DNA of 64,000 bases from Sphaerimonospora thailandensis. GTDB taxonomy: Bacteria > Actinomycetota > Actinomycetes > Streptosporangiales > Streptosporangiaceae. The position numbers and the translations under genes are program-made. Within the stretch, counting starts at the first letter, position 1. The number at the start of each line of letters is the position of its first letter. The stretch is from contig NZ_BOOG01000007.1 of NCBI RefSeq assembly GCF_016863115.1, positions 1 through 64,000 of the forward strand, in the 5' to 3' direction. Below the pieces are notes generated by a model, which made no database searches, was not told the origin of the DNA, and saw nothing but the letters and a program-made list of their open reading frames with translations. Below are positions 1 to 8,510 of the stretch, in pieces.

Positions 1-95
1 ACCCCGACCGTTACGTACGCCGCCAGATCGGCCCCGACCGATGGGCCTTCACCTACATCGGCCCCTCCCACAATCGGAAACACCCGCGCGAATGA
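1..95 (+). CDS. C-terminal fragment of an unidentified protein (5' end outside window)
   Basis: An open frame enters from the left edge and stops with TGA at 93-95, giving about 30 residues rich in Arg, Tyr and Trp and ending in KHPRE. The strand and codon pattern fit a real GC-rich gene end, but 30 residues are too few to identify a family. It is convergent with the VIT/VWA gene whose stop lies 42 bases further on. It could also be a chance open frame. Confidence 0.35.
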   Translation, partial: PDRYVRRQIGPDRWAFTYIGPSHNRKHPRE

Positions 96-136
96 TCGAC
101 CTACCCGGACACGGCAGTTGCGAGGAGTGAGTCGCG

Positions 137-2596
137 TCAGGAACGCTTCCAGAAGGCCCGGTGGCCGGGGGCGCTCGTGAGCGCGCTCAGCACGTCGATC
201 GCGCGCTTCAGGAGATCGCCCGGGCGTAGGAGATCGCTCGGGCGTGCACCGGGCCGTTCCGCGCTCTCGAGCTCCTCGGCGAGGGCGGACAGCTCGGCGT
301 GGTCGTCGGCCAGGTGGGCGATCACCCGCAGGCGGCTGCCCAGATCGGCCAGGTAGCGCCGGAGCTCCCGCTCGGGCAGCGTCGTCTCCACGGCGCGGAG
401 CCGGGCCAGTTCCTCGGCCAGCAGCGGCCGGACGGCGTTGAGATCGGTGTCGAGATCGGCGTCGAGATCGGTTTCGGGCGAGTGCGGGGCCTCGTGCACA
501 GGGGCTACCGAGGACCCGCGACTGGACCCGCGACTGGACCCGCGACTGGACCCGCGACTGGACCCGCGACTGGGCCGTCGGCCGGAGCCGGCGGGAGGCG
601 GCGGAGCGAAGGTGATCGGGGCCTCGGCGACCATCGGGGCCGTCATCGGGCCCGTCATGGGAGCGCTGGCCGCCATCGACCTGACCGCTCCCAGCGCCAT
701 CGGCGCGCCCATGGGCATCTCCCAGCCGGACGGCGGCTCCACCGGCTGGATCACGTGGTGCTCCGGGCGGCCGTCGGCGGTCACCCGCGAGTCGACCGCG
801 ACGAACGCGGTGAAGCGGCACAGCACGCCGAACCGCAGCGACGTCGCCACGATCCGATCCTCCAGTGAGTGATCGCCGGCGGCGTACCGGTCCTCCAGCT
901 CCCGCAGGTGAGCCCGGGCCCACACCGCCCGTGCCGCAGGGCTGTCGGCATGGTGACCGGTCACCCGCCGTTCCCAGGGCTCGCCGTCCGCCGTGAGGCC
1001 CCGTACGGCCATCGCCCCGGACGGCCGTCCCCGATAACGGCCGGAGACGGTGAGGGGCACGCCGGGGAAGAGCGAGCCGATGTCCGTGACGGTGCCCGGA
1101 ACGAGGTCGAAGCCCCCAGGGCTCAGCGGTTCGGGACGCACCGTGATGTCCGTGACCAGTGGCGCGCCGATCCTGCGGTGGATGTGCTCCATCGCCTCGT
1201 CGAGCCGGTCCTCCGACTCGACCAGTTCGCAGCGGCCGGTGCCGAGCAGGGCGAGCCTGCCGAGGAAACCGGCGTTCACCGCCCGGTCGATGCCGACGGT
1301 GTGCACGCGGACCTCGCCGAGCCTACCCGCGGCTCGCTCCAGGATCTGGTCCTCGTTGCCCACCTGGCCGTCGGTCACCAGGACGAGCACGCGATCCCGC
1401 TCACCGGCCGGCTCACCGGCCCGCTCGCCGGCAGCGGCGCTGAGCAGGCCGAGCGCCTCCTCGATGGGCGAGAGCATCTCGGTGCCGCCACGCGCCTCCA
1501 GCCGGGCCAGATGCTCCACCGCGCGGTACCGGTTGCGGTCGGAACCGTCCACCAGCCCGCCGGGAAAGGCACGCTCGACCACGCTGTCGAACGCCAGCAC
1601 GGCGAAGCGGTCCCGCGTGGTCAGCGTGTCGACGATCCTGGCCGCCGCCCGCCGGGCCGCCACCATCTTCCAGCCCATCATGCTGCCCGACCGGTCGAGC
1701 AACAGCACCACGTCGCGCGGCCTGCCCGCGGCCGCGGCGTCCGCCGGCGGCACGACGGTCAGCGTGAACGTTCCCTCCCCGGGGTCGCCGTCGTCAGGCG
1801 TCAGAGCCAGGGACGCGGAGGAGTCGAACGCCAGGCGCAGGATGAAGTCGCGGTCCAGCCGCTCGCCGGGCCGCAGGCTGATCGTGTCGCCCTCGCGGAC
1901 GACCTCGTGCAGGCTGGAGCGGATCTCCCGCAGGCCCAGCCCGGCCGAATCCACCGTCGCCGTGAGCGACAGCCGTACCGGATTGGGGAACCCGGGGAGC
2001 AGCACCGGCGGGGAGATCCGGGACGCGTCGGGCGCCGCGTCGGTGTCCGGGATCACGCCGGAACCGGCAGGCGGCCCGTCCAGCGGGACCCCGGGAACAT
2101 AGCGCGGGGCCACGACCAGCGGGAAGCGGAACTCGGCGGCGCCGTCTTCGTACGGCAGCGGCTGGCTCAGCGTGAGCCGTACCGTGACCCGCTCCGCGGG
2201 CGAGAGGTTGCCGACGCGGATGGTGAAGACGTCAGGCCGGTCCTCCTCGGCGATCGCGGCCCGCCTGCCCTCGGTGAGGGCGCGGTCGTAGTCGGCCCGC
2301 GCCTGCGCACGCTCCTTGAGCAGGCCCTCGATCACCCGGTCGCCGGCCTCCATGCGGAACGCGGTGACCGCCGCCCTCGGCGGCAGCGGGAAGACGTACG
2401 TCGCCTCGAGCGAGACGTCGAACGGGTTGCGGAACGCCTGCGTCACCTCGACCCCGGCGACCAGCCCGGTCACGCGGGCCGTGACGTCGACGCTTTCGAG
2501 CGGCAGGTTGCCGCGTTCGGTCTCCAGGGCCCCGAGCCCGGCGTCCTGCGCCGGACGGCACTCCTCCGGCCGAAGATGCGTGATGGGAACGGTCAT
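137..2596 (-). CDS. VIT and von Willebrand factor A domain protein
   Basis: The 819-residue protein begins with a vault/inter-alpha-trypsin (VIT) domain over about residues 20-150. A VWA domain follows, with a perfect MIDAS motif DRSGSM near residue 302, so it should bind a divalent metal and a protein ligand. The C-terminal third has a Met/Pro/Ala-rich linker, then a run of four to five GSSR units near residue 680, then a charged helical tail. There is no signal peptide or membrane segment, so it is probably cytosolic. Its ATG overlaps the TGA of the upstream MerR gene by 4 bases, so the two form one transcription unit. Bacterial VIT-VWA proteins are poorly understood; a scaffold or stress-adaptor role is only inference. 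Confidence 0.85.
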   Translation of the reverse strand: MTVPITHLRPEECRPAQDAGLGALETERGNLPLESVDVTARVTGLVAGVEVTQAFRNPFDVSLEATYVFPLPPRAAVTAFRMEAGDRVIEGLLKERAQARADYDRALTEGRRAAIAEEDRPDVFTIRVGNLSPAERVTVRLTLSQPLPYEDGAAEFRFPLVVAPRYVPGVPLDGPPAGSGVIPDTDAAPDASRISPPVLLPGFPNPVRLSLTATVDSAGLGLREIRSSLHEVVREGDTISLRPGERLDRDFILRLAFDSSASLALTPDDGDPGEGTFTLTVVPPADAAAAGRPRDVVLLLDRSGSMMGWKMVAARRAAARIVDTLTTRDRFAVLAFDSVVERAFPGGLVDGSDRNRYRAVEHLARLEARGGTEMLSPIEEALGLLSAAAGERAGEPAGERDRVLVLVTDGQVGNEDQILERAAGRLGEVRVHTVGIDRAVNAGFLGRLALLGTGRCELVESEDRLDEAMEHIHRRIGAPLVTDITVRPEPLSPGGFDLVPGTVTDIGSLFPGVPLTVSGRYRGRPSGAMAVRGLTADGEPWERRVTGHHADSPAARAVWARAHLRELEDRYAAGDHSLEDRIVATSLRFGVLCRFTAFVAVDSRVTADGRPEHHVIQPVEPPSGWEMPMGAPMALGAVRSMAASAPMTGPMTAPMVAEAPITFAPPPPAGSGRRPSRGSSRGSSRGSSRGSSRGSSVAPVHEAPHSPETDLDADLDTDLNAVRPLLAEELARLRAVETTLPERELRRYLADLGSRLRVIAHLADDHAELSALAEELESAERPGARPSDLLRPGDLLKRAIDVLSALTSAPGHRAFWKRS
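520..567. repeat. 12-bp tandem repeat inside the VIT/VWA gene
   Basis: Four exact head-to-tail copies of GACTGGACCCGC, with partial copies at both ends, encode the GSSR linker of the VIT/VWA protein. The unit is a multiple of three, so copy-number change stays in frame. The adjacent MerR gene has a different 12-bp repeat. Confidence 0.9.
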
Positions 2597-3213
2597 GGCG
2601 ATTTCTTCCCTTCGCGGGTGAGACCGAGTTCGGTGAGGGCGGCCAGCAGCGGACCGGCCGCCAGGCGGATGGCGGCGGCCTCGTCCGGGGTGGGGGTACG
2701 GCCGGCCCCGTCGAGCATCACCGTCACCCCGGGTGTGAGCCGTACGCCGAACACGACGCCGTCCGGCGGAGCCGATCCCGTCTCAGGCGCCGGCGCCGCC
2801 ATCGTGTGCGCGGCGGTGTCCCGGACCCAGAAGCGGTCACGGGAGGCGGGCGCGGCCTCGACCGGCGGATCGGCGGGGAGGTCGGCGATCCGCTGGAGCA
2901 TGGCGTCGGTCGCCCCGGCGAGCTCCGCCTGGATGGCGGCGATGGACAGGCCGTCGGCCTGACGGCGTTTCACCGCGACGAGCTGCAGCAGATGGCGCCG
3001 CCCGTAGATGGCGACCCTGCCCCGGCGGGCGAGTGGCGGGTCGAGCAGCCCGATCGTCGTGTACCACCGGATGAGCCGTTCGTTGGGCACCTCGCGGACG
3101 CGGCCGTTGACACCGCCATCGACACCGCCGTTGACACCGCCATCGACACCGCCACCGCCAAGCAGGGCCGCCGCCCGCCGCGCCAGCTCGCCGATCGTCC
3201 ACGCCTCGTCCAT
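2593..3213 (-). CDS. MerR-family regulator paired with the VIT/VWA protein
   Basis: The 206-residue protein has an N-terminal MerR winged helix (WTIGELARR, then RLIRWYTTIGLLDPP, then IYGRRHLLQLVAVKRRQ), a coiled helix, and a variable C-terminal half without an obvious Cys metal site. The loop between the first helix and the RWYTTIGLL segment is widened by four GGVD/GGVN units encoded by a 12-bp tandem repeat. The ATG is chosen because MDEAWTIGEL is a normal MerR beginning. GGAGG sits only one base from that ATG, an unusually tight ribosome site. It is co-transcribed with the VIT/VWA gene and probably regulates that operon through the palindromes just upstream. Confidence 0.85.
   Translation of the reverse strand: MDEAWTIGELARRAAALLGGGGVDGGVNGGVDGGVNGRVREVPNERLIRWYTTIGLLDPPLARRGRVAIYGRRHLLQLVAVKRRQADGLSIAAIQAELAGATDAMLQRIADLPADPPVEAAPASRDRFWVRDTAAHTMAAPAPETGSAPPDGVVFGVRLTPGVTVMLDGAGRTPTPDEAAAIRLAAGPLLAALTELGLTREGKKSP
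3106..3153. repeat. 12-bp tandem repeat inside the merR gene
   Basis: Four head-to-tail copies alternate between GTTGACACCGCC and ATCGACACCGCC. On the coding strand they read GGVN and GGVD. The expansion lies within the DNA-binding domain loop, which is unusual for a MerR protein. Confidence 0.9.
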
Positions 3214-3223
3214 TCCTCCACGA

Positions 3224-3248
3224 TGACACTGTCATCATGACACTGTCA
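3224..3248 (-). promoter_or_regulatory. Tandem palindromic operator and promoter of the merR-VIT operon
   Basis: Two identical perfect 11-bp palindromes, TGACACTGTCA, lie at 3224-3234 and 3238-3248 with 14 bases centre to centre. On the minus strand the distal copy contains a consensus -35 hexamer TTGACA (3244-3249). The proximal copy ends 10 bases before the merR ATG and covers the expected -10 region. The distal copy also overlaps the stop codon of glpK. The geometry suggests autoregulation by the MerR protein; the protein-site assignment is inference. Confidence 0.7.
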
Positions 3249-4718
3249 ATGTTCCTCCGCCGCCCAGCCGCGGGCCCGCTCGACCGCCCGCTTCCACCGG
3301 GCGTACGCCCTGCCGTCGTCGGGAGCGGGTTCGAAGCGGCGGTCGAGCCGCCAGGTCTCGCGCAGTTCCTCGGGGGAGGACCAGACGCCCGCGCCCAGCC
3401 CGGCCAGGAACGCCGCGCCGAGTGCCGTCGTCTCCTGGACGACCGGCCGCTCGACCGGCGTGCCCAGTTGGTCGGCCTGCAGACGCATGAGCAGGTCGTT
3501 GGCGCTCGCGCCGCCGTCGGCCTTCAGCACCGCGGTCTCGACTCCCATCCCCCGGATGGCCTCGACGATGTCGCGCACCTCGAAGGCGATCGCGTCGAGG
3601 GCGGCCCGCACCAGGTGGGCGGCGCGGGTGCCGCGGGTGATGCCGAGGATGGTCCCGCGGGCGTCGGGATCCCAGTACGGCGCGCCGAGCCCGGTCAGGG
3701 CCGGCACGAACACGACGCCGCCGGAGTCGGGCACGCTCGCCGCGGCGAACTCCGAGTCGCCGGCGGCCTGGATCAGCCCCAGCCCGTCGCGCAGCCACTG
3801 GATCGCGGCTCCGGTGACGAAGATCGACCCTTCCAGGGCGTACGTCATCTCCCCGGACGGGGACTGCCAGGCGACGGTGGTCAGCAGCCCGGCGTCCGAC
3901 CGTACGATCCGCCCGCCGGTGTTGACCAGGATGAACGAGCCCGTGCCGTACGTGCACTTGGCGTCACCGGGGGAGAAGCAGGTCTGGCCGAACAGCGCCG
4001 CCTGCTGGTCGCCGGCCACGCCGGTGATCGGCAGGTCGAGCCCGAGGAACGCCTCCGGTGAGGTCCGTCCGATCTCGCCGTAGTTGGGCACGATCCGCGG
4101 CAGCGCGGCCGGCGGCACGCCGAACAGGTCGCACAGCTCCGCTGACCAGTCGCCGGCCGCGATGTCGTACAGCAGTGTCCTGGCGGCGTTGGACGGATCG
4201 GTGACGTGCCGCGCGCCGCCGGTCAGCCGGGCGATCAGGTAGGAGTCGACCGTGCCGACGGCCACGTCCCCTGCCGCGGTGCCGTTCCAGGCGCGCGGGT
4301 CGTGCTCCGCCAGCCAGGTCAGCTTCGTGCCGGTGAAGTAGGGATCGAGGCGGAGACCGGTGAGCTCCGACACGCGCGGCTCGTGCTCGCGCATGCGTTC
4401 GCAGATGGCGGTCGTGCGCCGGTCCTGCCAGACGACGGCGCGGCGCGGCGCGGCCAGGGTGGTGCGGTCCCACAGCACCGCTGTCTCCCGCTGGTTGGTG
4501 ATCCCCACGCAGCACGGCCGGGTGGACGCGGCGTCCAGGGCGGTACGGCAGGCCGCGAGCGTGGCCTGCCAGATCTCCTCGGGCACGTGCTCGACCCAGC
4601 CGGGATGCGGGAAGTGCTGGGCGAACTCCGCATACCCCCGGCCCTCGATCCGCCCGTCCCCGGTCACGACGAGGGCGGTGACCCCGGTCGTGCCGGCGTC
4701 GATGGCCAGCACGCCCAT
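3246..4718 (-). CDS. glpK: Glycerol kinase
   Basis: FGGY-family kinase of 490 residues that makes sn-glycerol-3-phosphate from glycerol and ATP in the cytosol. The N-terminal phosphate loop reads DAGTTGVTALV, followed by the glycerol-kinase segments GITNQRETAVLW and DPYFTGTKLTWL. The C-terminal ATPase half contains GAPYWDPDARG and the ADGGAS nucleotide motif. The ATG at 4718 is chosen over upstream in-frame codons because it starts exactly at the conserved MGVLAIDAGTTG and has GGGAG next to it. The DAGTTG loop differs from the common DQGTTS, so this is a divergent GlpK. No glpF or glpD is adjacent. It is divergent from the phosphofructokinase gene. Confidence 0.9.
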   Translation of the reverse strand: MGVLAIDAGTTGVTALVVTGDGRIEGRGYAEFAQHFPHPGWVEHVPEEIWQATLAACRTALDAASTRPCCVGITNQRETAVLWDRTTLAAPRRAVVWQDRRTTAICERMREHEPRVSELTGLRLDPYFTGTKLTWLAEHDPRAWNGTAAGDVAVGTVDSYLIARLTGGARHVTDPSNAARTLLYDIAAGDWSAELCDLFGVPPAALPRIVPNYGEIGRTSPEAFLGLDLPITGVAGDQQAALFGQTCFSPGDAKCTYGTGSFILVNTGGRIVRSDAGLLTTVAWQSPSGEMTYALEGSIFVTGAAIQWLRDGLGLIQAAGDSEFAAASVPDSGGVVFVPALTGLGAPYWDPDARGTILGITRGTRAAHLVRAALDAIAFEVRDIVEAIRGMGVETAVLKADGGASANDLLMRLQADQLGTPVERPVVQETTALGAAFLAGLGAGVWSSPEELRETWRLDRRFEPAPDDGRAYARWKRAVERARGWAAEEH

Positions 4719-4807
4719 CTCCCGTCCCCCATCGTGGGAGACTGAGTGATTGGGAGTCGGCTGGGTAGGGGTGCTGGCCGTGGTGAGTTCGGTCACGTAA
4801 CCTCGCT

Positions 4808-4821
4808 TTGGTCTATACCAA
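4808..4821. promoter_or_regulatory. Palindromic operator resembling a DasR (dre) site
   Basis: TTGGTCTATACCAA lies in the 189-base divergent region between glpK and pfk, 87 bases before the pfk start. It is palindromic apart from the central bases and matches the core TGGTCTAGACCA recognised by the GntR-family regulator DasR at 11 of 12 positions. It may link phosphofructokinase or glycerol kinase to aminosugar control. No GntR gene is in the window, so the regulator is inferred. Confidence 0.5.
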
Positions 4822-4907
4822 TGTCGGTAGGCTGGGGCAGAATGCGGTGCGTCGACGCGGCGTACCGAACCAGTCTGGCCGTGTATTCCCTTATGGAGGA
4901 ACCCGTC

Positions 4908-5933
4908 ATGCGCATTGGAGTCCTTACCGGAGGCGGCGACTGCCCGGGGCTGAACGCGGTGATCCGCGCCGTGGTCCGCAAGGGCATCGGCGTGTACGGG
5001 CACGAGTTCGTCGGATTCCGGGCCGGCTGGCGTGGCCCCCTCGAGGGCGACACCATGCCGCTCGACGTCCAGGCGGTCCGGGGGATCCTGCCGCGTGGCG
5101 GGACCATCCTCGGTTCCTCGCGCACGAACCCGATCAAGATCGACGGCGGCGTCGACCGGATCAAGGAGAACCTGGCCGCGGCCGGCGTCGACGCCCTGAT
5201 CGCGATCGGCGGCGAGGACACCCTGGGCGTCGCCAAGCAGCTCTTCGACCGCGACGTCAAGGTCGTCGGCGTGCCCAAGACGATCGACAACGACCTCAAC
5301 GCCACCGACTACACCTTCGGCTTCGACACCGCCGTGAACATCGCGATGGAGGCCATCGACCGCCTCCACACCACGGCCGAGTCCCACCACCGCGCCCTGA
5401 TCTGCGAGGTCATGGGCCGCCACGCCGGCTGGATCGCGCTGCACGCAGGCATGGCCGCCGGGGCGAACGTCATTCTCATCCCGGAGAAGCCGTTCGACAT
5501 CGAAAGGGTCTGCGCCTACGTCGAGTCCCGGTTCAAGACGCGCTACGCCCCGATAATCGTGGTCGCGGAGGGCGCGCACCCGCTCGAGGGACAGATGACG
5601 CTGCAGGGTGGCGAGCTCGACGCGTTCGGTCACGTACGGCTCGGCGGAATCGGCGAGATGCTCGCCAAGGAGATCGAGAAGCGCACCGGCAAGGAGGCCA
5701 GGACGACGGTCCTCGGCCACATCCAGCGCGGCGGCACGCCGACCGCCTACGACCGCGTGCTCGCCACCCGGTTCGGGCTCGGTGCGATCGACGCGGTCCA
5801 CGGGGGCGACTTCGGCAAGATGGTCGCCCTGCACGGTACGGACATCGTCCGGGTGAGCCTCGAAGCCGCCACCGCCGAGCTGAAGACCGTGCCGGTGTCC
5901 CGCTACGAGGAGGCCGAGGTCTTCTTCGGCTGA
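4908..5933 (+). CDS. pfkA: Phosphofructokinase, pyrophosphate-type active site
   Basis: The 341-residue protein is a group III PfkA homologue. It phosphorylates fructose-6-phosphate in glycolysis. Visible are the N-terminal GGDCPGLN phosphate loop, GGEDT at residues 102-106, the catalytic PKTIDNDL motif around 123-130, and GHIQRGG substrate binding. Residue 104 is Asp and residue 124 is Lys; ATP enzymes such as E. coli PfkA have Gly at both places. The Asp/Lys pair is the established mark of pyrophosphate-dependent enzymes such as that of Amycolatopsis methanolica, making a reversible PPi enzyme likely. The ATG at 4908 begins the conserved MRIGVLTGGGD and follows ATGGAGGAA 10 bases upstream. 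Confidence 0.88.
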   Translation: MRIGVLTGGGDCPGLNAVIRAVVRKGIGVYGHEFVGFRAGWRGPLEGDTMPLDVQAVRGILPRGGTILGSSRTNPIKIDGGVDRIKENLAAAGVDALIAIGGEDTLGVAKQLFDRDVKVVGVPKTIDNDLNATDYTFGFDTAVNIAMEAIDRLHTTAESHHRALICEVMGRHAGWIALHAGMAAGANVILIPEKPFDIERVCAYVESRFKTRYAPIIVVAEGAHPLEGQMTLQGGELDAFGHVRLGGIGEMLAKEIEKRTGKEARTTVLGHIQRGGTPTAYDRVLATRFGLGAIDAVHGGDFGKMVALHGTDIVRVSLEAATAELKTVPVSRYEEAEVFFG

Positions 5934-5947
5934 TCGCGCCGAATGAA

Positions 5948-5991
5948 CGTACGGCTCCCTGAACGTACGGCTCCCTGATCGTACGGCTCCC
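5948..5991. repeat. Three direct copies of a 12-bp terminator arm
   Basis: CGTACGGCTCCC occurs at 5948, 5964 and 5980 with an exact 16-base period. The third copy is the 5' arm of the terminator hairpin that follows. All three copies are complementary to the single 3' arm, so alternative hairpins with longer loops can form. Confidence 0.85.
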
Positions 5992-6015
5992 GCCACCATC
6001 GGCGGGAGCCGTACG
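5980..6015 (+). terminator. Strong hairpin terminator after pfkA
   Basis: A perfect 15-bp stem (5980-5994 with 6001-6015) closes a 6-base loop 44 bases after the pfkA stop codon. There is no clean T run, as is usual in actinomycetes. Because the stem is perfect it could work in both directions, but only rightward transcription from pfkA reaches it. Confidence 0.75.
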
Positions 6016-6138
6016 CGTCTCTACTCGGTCTTGTTCGGCGGTGCTGATCGGCGGTGCTGTTCGGCGGTGCTGTTCGGCGGTGTGGCGGACTAAAGTAGTG
6101 GGCTCCCGCGTTGTGCTCTGCCGGAGGTAGGTAACGGA

Positions 6139-7353
6139 ATGTCAGTGACGGCCGGATCGGCCCTGGGCGAGCCATGCGTGCTGCTCAAGCTGGGCGAAGT
6201 GGTCCTGAAGGGCAGGAACCGCGAGCTTTTCGAGATGCGGCTGCGGTCGAACATCAAGGGCGCGCTCAAGGACTACCGCGTCGAGGTCCGGCAGCGGCAC
6301 GGCGTGATCGCGCTCTTCCTTCCCGAGGGGACCGCCGACGAGGTCGCCGAGGCCGTGGCCAAGCGCGTGTCCGACGTGCCCGGCATCGTGCTGGTCCACC
6401 TCGCCCGGCGGATCGCCAAGGATCCCGAGGCCATCACGAAGGCGGCCATCGAGCTGATCAAGGACTCCGACGAGGTGTCCAGGAACGCGCGTTTCGCCGT
6501 ACGGTCGCGGCGCAGGGACAAGCGCTTCCCGCTGCGGTCCAACGAGCTCGACCGACTCGTCGGCGGCACGATCAACGACACCTACGGCCTGCCGGTGGAC
6601 CTGAGCCGTCCCGAGCTGACCGTGCACATCGAGGTGGACAAGGACGAGGCGTTCCTGTTCACCGGGGGCCTGCCCGGGCAGGGCGGCCTGCCGGTCGGCT
6701 CCAGCGGGCGGGCGCTGGCGCTGCTGTCGGGCGGCATCGACTCGCCGGTCGCGGCCTACCGGATGATGCGCCGGGGTCTGCGGGTGGACTTCCTGCACTT
6801 CTCCGGCATCCCGTTCACCACCTCCGAGTCGATCTACAAGGCGTACGCGCTGGTCCGCAACCTGGACAGGTTCCAGGGGAAGTCGCGCCTGTGGGTGGTG
6901 CCGTTCGGCAAGGCCCAGCAGTCGATCAAGGCGTCGGGGCAGGACCGCCTCGCGGTGATCGCACAGCGGCGGCTGATGCTGAAGACCGCCGAAGAGGTGG
7001 CGCACCGCATCCGCGCCGAGGCGCTCGTCACCGGCGACTCGCTCGGCCAGGTCTCCTCGCAGACGCTCACCAACATCACGGCCCAGGACAACGCGGTCGA
7101 CCTGCCGATCCTGCGCCCGCTCATCGGCCTCGACAAGACCGAGATCATGGCGGAGGCGCGGCGGATCGGGACGCTGCAGATCTCCGAGCTGCCCGACGAG
7201 GACTGCTGCACGTTGCTCGCCCCCCGCTCGGCCGAGACCCGCGCCAAGATCGAGGATCTCAAGCAGATCGAGCGGCGTCTGGACGCCGAGGACCTCGCCG
7301 TCCAGCTCGCCGACTCGATCCGCCCCTACAAGCTGGACGACTTCCAGCAGTAG
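6139..7353 (+). CDS. thiI: tRNA 4-thiouridine synthase ThiI without rhodanese domain
   Basis: The 404-residue protein has an N-terminal ferredoxin-like/THUMP region (about 15-170) for tRNA binding, then an adenylating PP-loop domain with SGGIDSP near residue 196. It activates U8 of tRNA for sulfur transfer. It ends soon after the [10 protein letters not shown] motif and lacks the C-terminal rhodanese domain of the roughly 480-residue E. coli enzyme, so another protein must relay sulfur or the paired Cys must serve. GGAGG lies 11 bases before the ATG. A role in thiamine thiazole formation is possible, since thiG and thiS are about 17 kb away. Confidence 0.9.
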   Translation: MSVTAGSALGEPCVLLKLGEVVLKGRNRELFEMRLRSNIKGALKDYRVEVRQRHGVIALFLPEGTADEVAEAVAKRVSDVPGIVLVHLARRIAKDPEAITKAAIELIKDSDEVSRNARFAVRSRRRDKRFPLRSNELDRLVGGTINDTYGLPVDLSRPELTVHIEVDKDEAFLFTGGLPGQGGLPVGSSGRALALLSGGIDSPVAAYRMMRRGLRVDFLHFSGIPFTTSESIYKAYALVRNLDRFQGKSRLWVVPFGKAQQSIKASGQDRLAVIAQRRLMLKTAEEVAHRIRAEALVTGDSLGQVSSQTLTNITAQDNAVDLPILRPLIGLDKTEIMAEARRIGTLQISELPDEDCCTLLAPRSAETRAKIEDLKQIERRLDAEDLAVQLADSIRPYKLDDFQQ

Positions 7354-7359
7354 ACGCCG

Positions 7360-8412
7360 CTACACCGGGGTCGCGGCGGTGGACATCGCCGGAGAAACGG
7401 TGAGGGTGCGGTTCACCAGCGCCGGGAAGTCGCGCATGACGGCGGCGAGCTCGGCCAGGTCGCCGTCGACCAGGGCCTGCGGGCCGTCGCACAGCGCCTG
7501 GTCGGGGTTGGGGTGCACGTCGATGATCAGACCGTCGGCCCCGATCGCGATCGCGGCCCGGGTCAGCGGCAGCACGAGGTCGCGGCGGCCGCCCGAGTGC
7601 GACGGGTCCACGATCACCGGCAGGTGCGACAGCCGCTGCACCACGGGTACGGCCGAGATGTCGAGGGTGTTGCGGGTCGCGGTCTCGTAGGTCCGGATGC
7701 CCCGCTCGCACAGCACGATGTCGAGGTTGCCGCGCTGGGCGATGTACTCGGCCGCCATCAGCCACTCCTCGATGGTCGCCGTCATGCCCCGCTTGAGCAT
7801 CACCGGCCTGCCGGCCGCGCCCACAGCCTGCAGCAGCGCGAAGTTCTGCGCGTTGCGGGTGCCGACCTGCAGCATGTCGGCGTACGACGCCACCAGCGCC
7901 ACGTCGTGGGCGTCCACCACCTCGGTGACGATCGGCAGCCCGGTCTCCTCCCGGACGTCGGCGAGGATGCGCAGGCCCGCCTCGCCCAGGCCCTGGAAGG
8001 CGTACGGCGAGGTGCGCGGCTTGTAGGCACCCCCGCGCAGCAGCGTCGCGCCGGCGGCCTTGGCCATCGTGGCCGCCTCCAGCGTCTGCTGCGGGGTCTC
8101 CACCGCGCACGGCCCGGCGATCAGCGTCACCGTGTCCGGCCCGATCGGCACCCCGCGCACGGTCACCGTCGACCGATCGGGATGGTTGCCGCGGCTCACC
8201 AGCTTGTACGGGGCCGACACGCGCACCACGTCGGCCACGCCGCGCATGCCGCGCAGGTTCAGCGCCGTGAACTGGTCGACGTCGCCGATCAGCCCGATGA
8301 TCGTACGGCTCACGCCCCGGCTGGCGAAGGCCTCACCCCCGGCCGTGGCGACGAGCTCGACGATCGCCTCGACGTCGTCCTGCGTGGCCTCGGGGGCCAT
8401 GACGATGACCAT
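7360..8412 (-). CDS. aroF: 3-deoxy-7-phosphoheptulonate (DAHP) synthase, type I-beta
   Basis: This enzyme condenses phosphoenolpyruvate and erythrose-4-phosphate, the first step to aromatic amino acids. The 350-residue protein has an N-terminal ferredoxin-like regulatory domain (about 1-75), as in the Thermotoga enzyme, and a TIM barrel with the metal Cys in IAGPCAVE, then [17 protein letters not shown] and LKRGM. Many actinomycetes instead use the unrelated type II enzyme. The ATG at 8412 follows AGAAGGAG by 5 bases. Expression should be set by the attenuator and leader peptide upstream. It is convergent with thiI, with 6 bases between the stops. Confidence 0.92.
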   Translation of the reverse strand: MVIVMAPEATQDDVEAIVELVATAGGEAFASRGVSRTIIGLIGDVDQFTALNLRGMRGVADVVRVSAPYKLVSRGNHPDRSTVTVRGVPIGPDTVTLIAGPCAVETPQQTLEAATMAKAAGATLLRGGAYKPRTSPYAFQGLGEAGLRILADVREETGLPIVTEVVDAHDVALVASYADMLQVGTRNAQNFALLQAVGAAGRPVMLKRGMTATIEEWLMAAEYIAQRGNLDIVLCERGIRTYETATRNTLDISAVPVVQRLSHLPVIVDPSHSGGRRDLVLPLTRAAIAIGADGLIIDVHPNPDQALCDGPQALVDGDLAELAAVMRDFPALVNRTLTVSPAMSTAATPV

Positions 8413-8463
8413 GATCACTCCTTCTTCTGGGCGGACTTCTGGCGGACATTTCCGTAACAAACA

Positions 8464-8497
8464 GAAGACCCCGAGTCCATCCGGACCCGGGGCCTTC
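8464..8497 (-). terminator. Attenuator terminator in the aroF leader
   Basis: On the minus strand, 8497-8483 pairs with 8478-8464 to give a 15-bp stem closed by a 4-base loop. Two mismatches on the plus strand become G-U pairs in the minus-strand RNA, which shows the direction of transcription. The stem is followed by the T-rich TGTTTGTTA and lies 51 bases before the aroF ATG, so it can stop transcription ahead of aroF. Confidence 0.8.
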
Positions 8498-8510
8498 GTT
8501 CGCCTGGCTG

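Noticed and set aside
520-567. Possible CRISPR-like array of short repeats
   Set aside because: The 12-bp units are directly adjacent with no spacers and lie in frame within a coding sequence.
869-2962. A 697-codon open frame on the plus strand opposite the VIT/VWA gene
   Set aside because: It is an antisense shadow caused by high GC at third codon positions; it crosses two real genes and has no domain.
4719-5999. In-frame extension of glpK to a 917-residue protein
   Set aside because: The extra 427 residues are antisense to pfkA and precede the conserved glycerol-kinase N-terminus; the true start is 4718.
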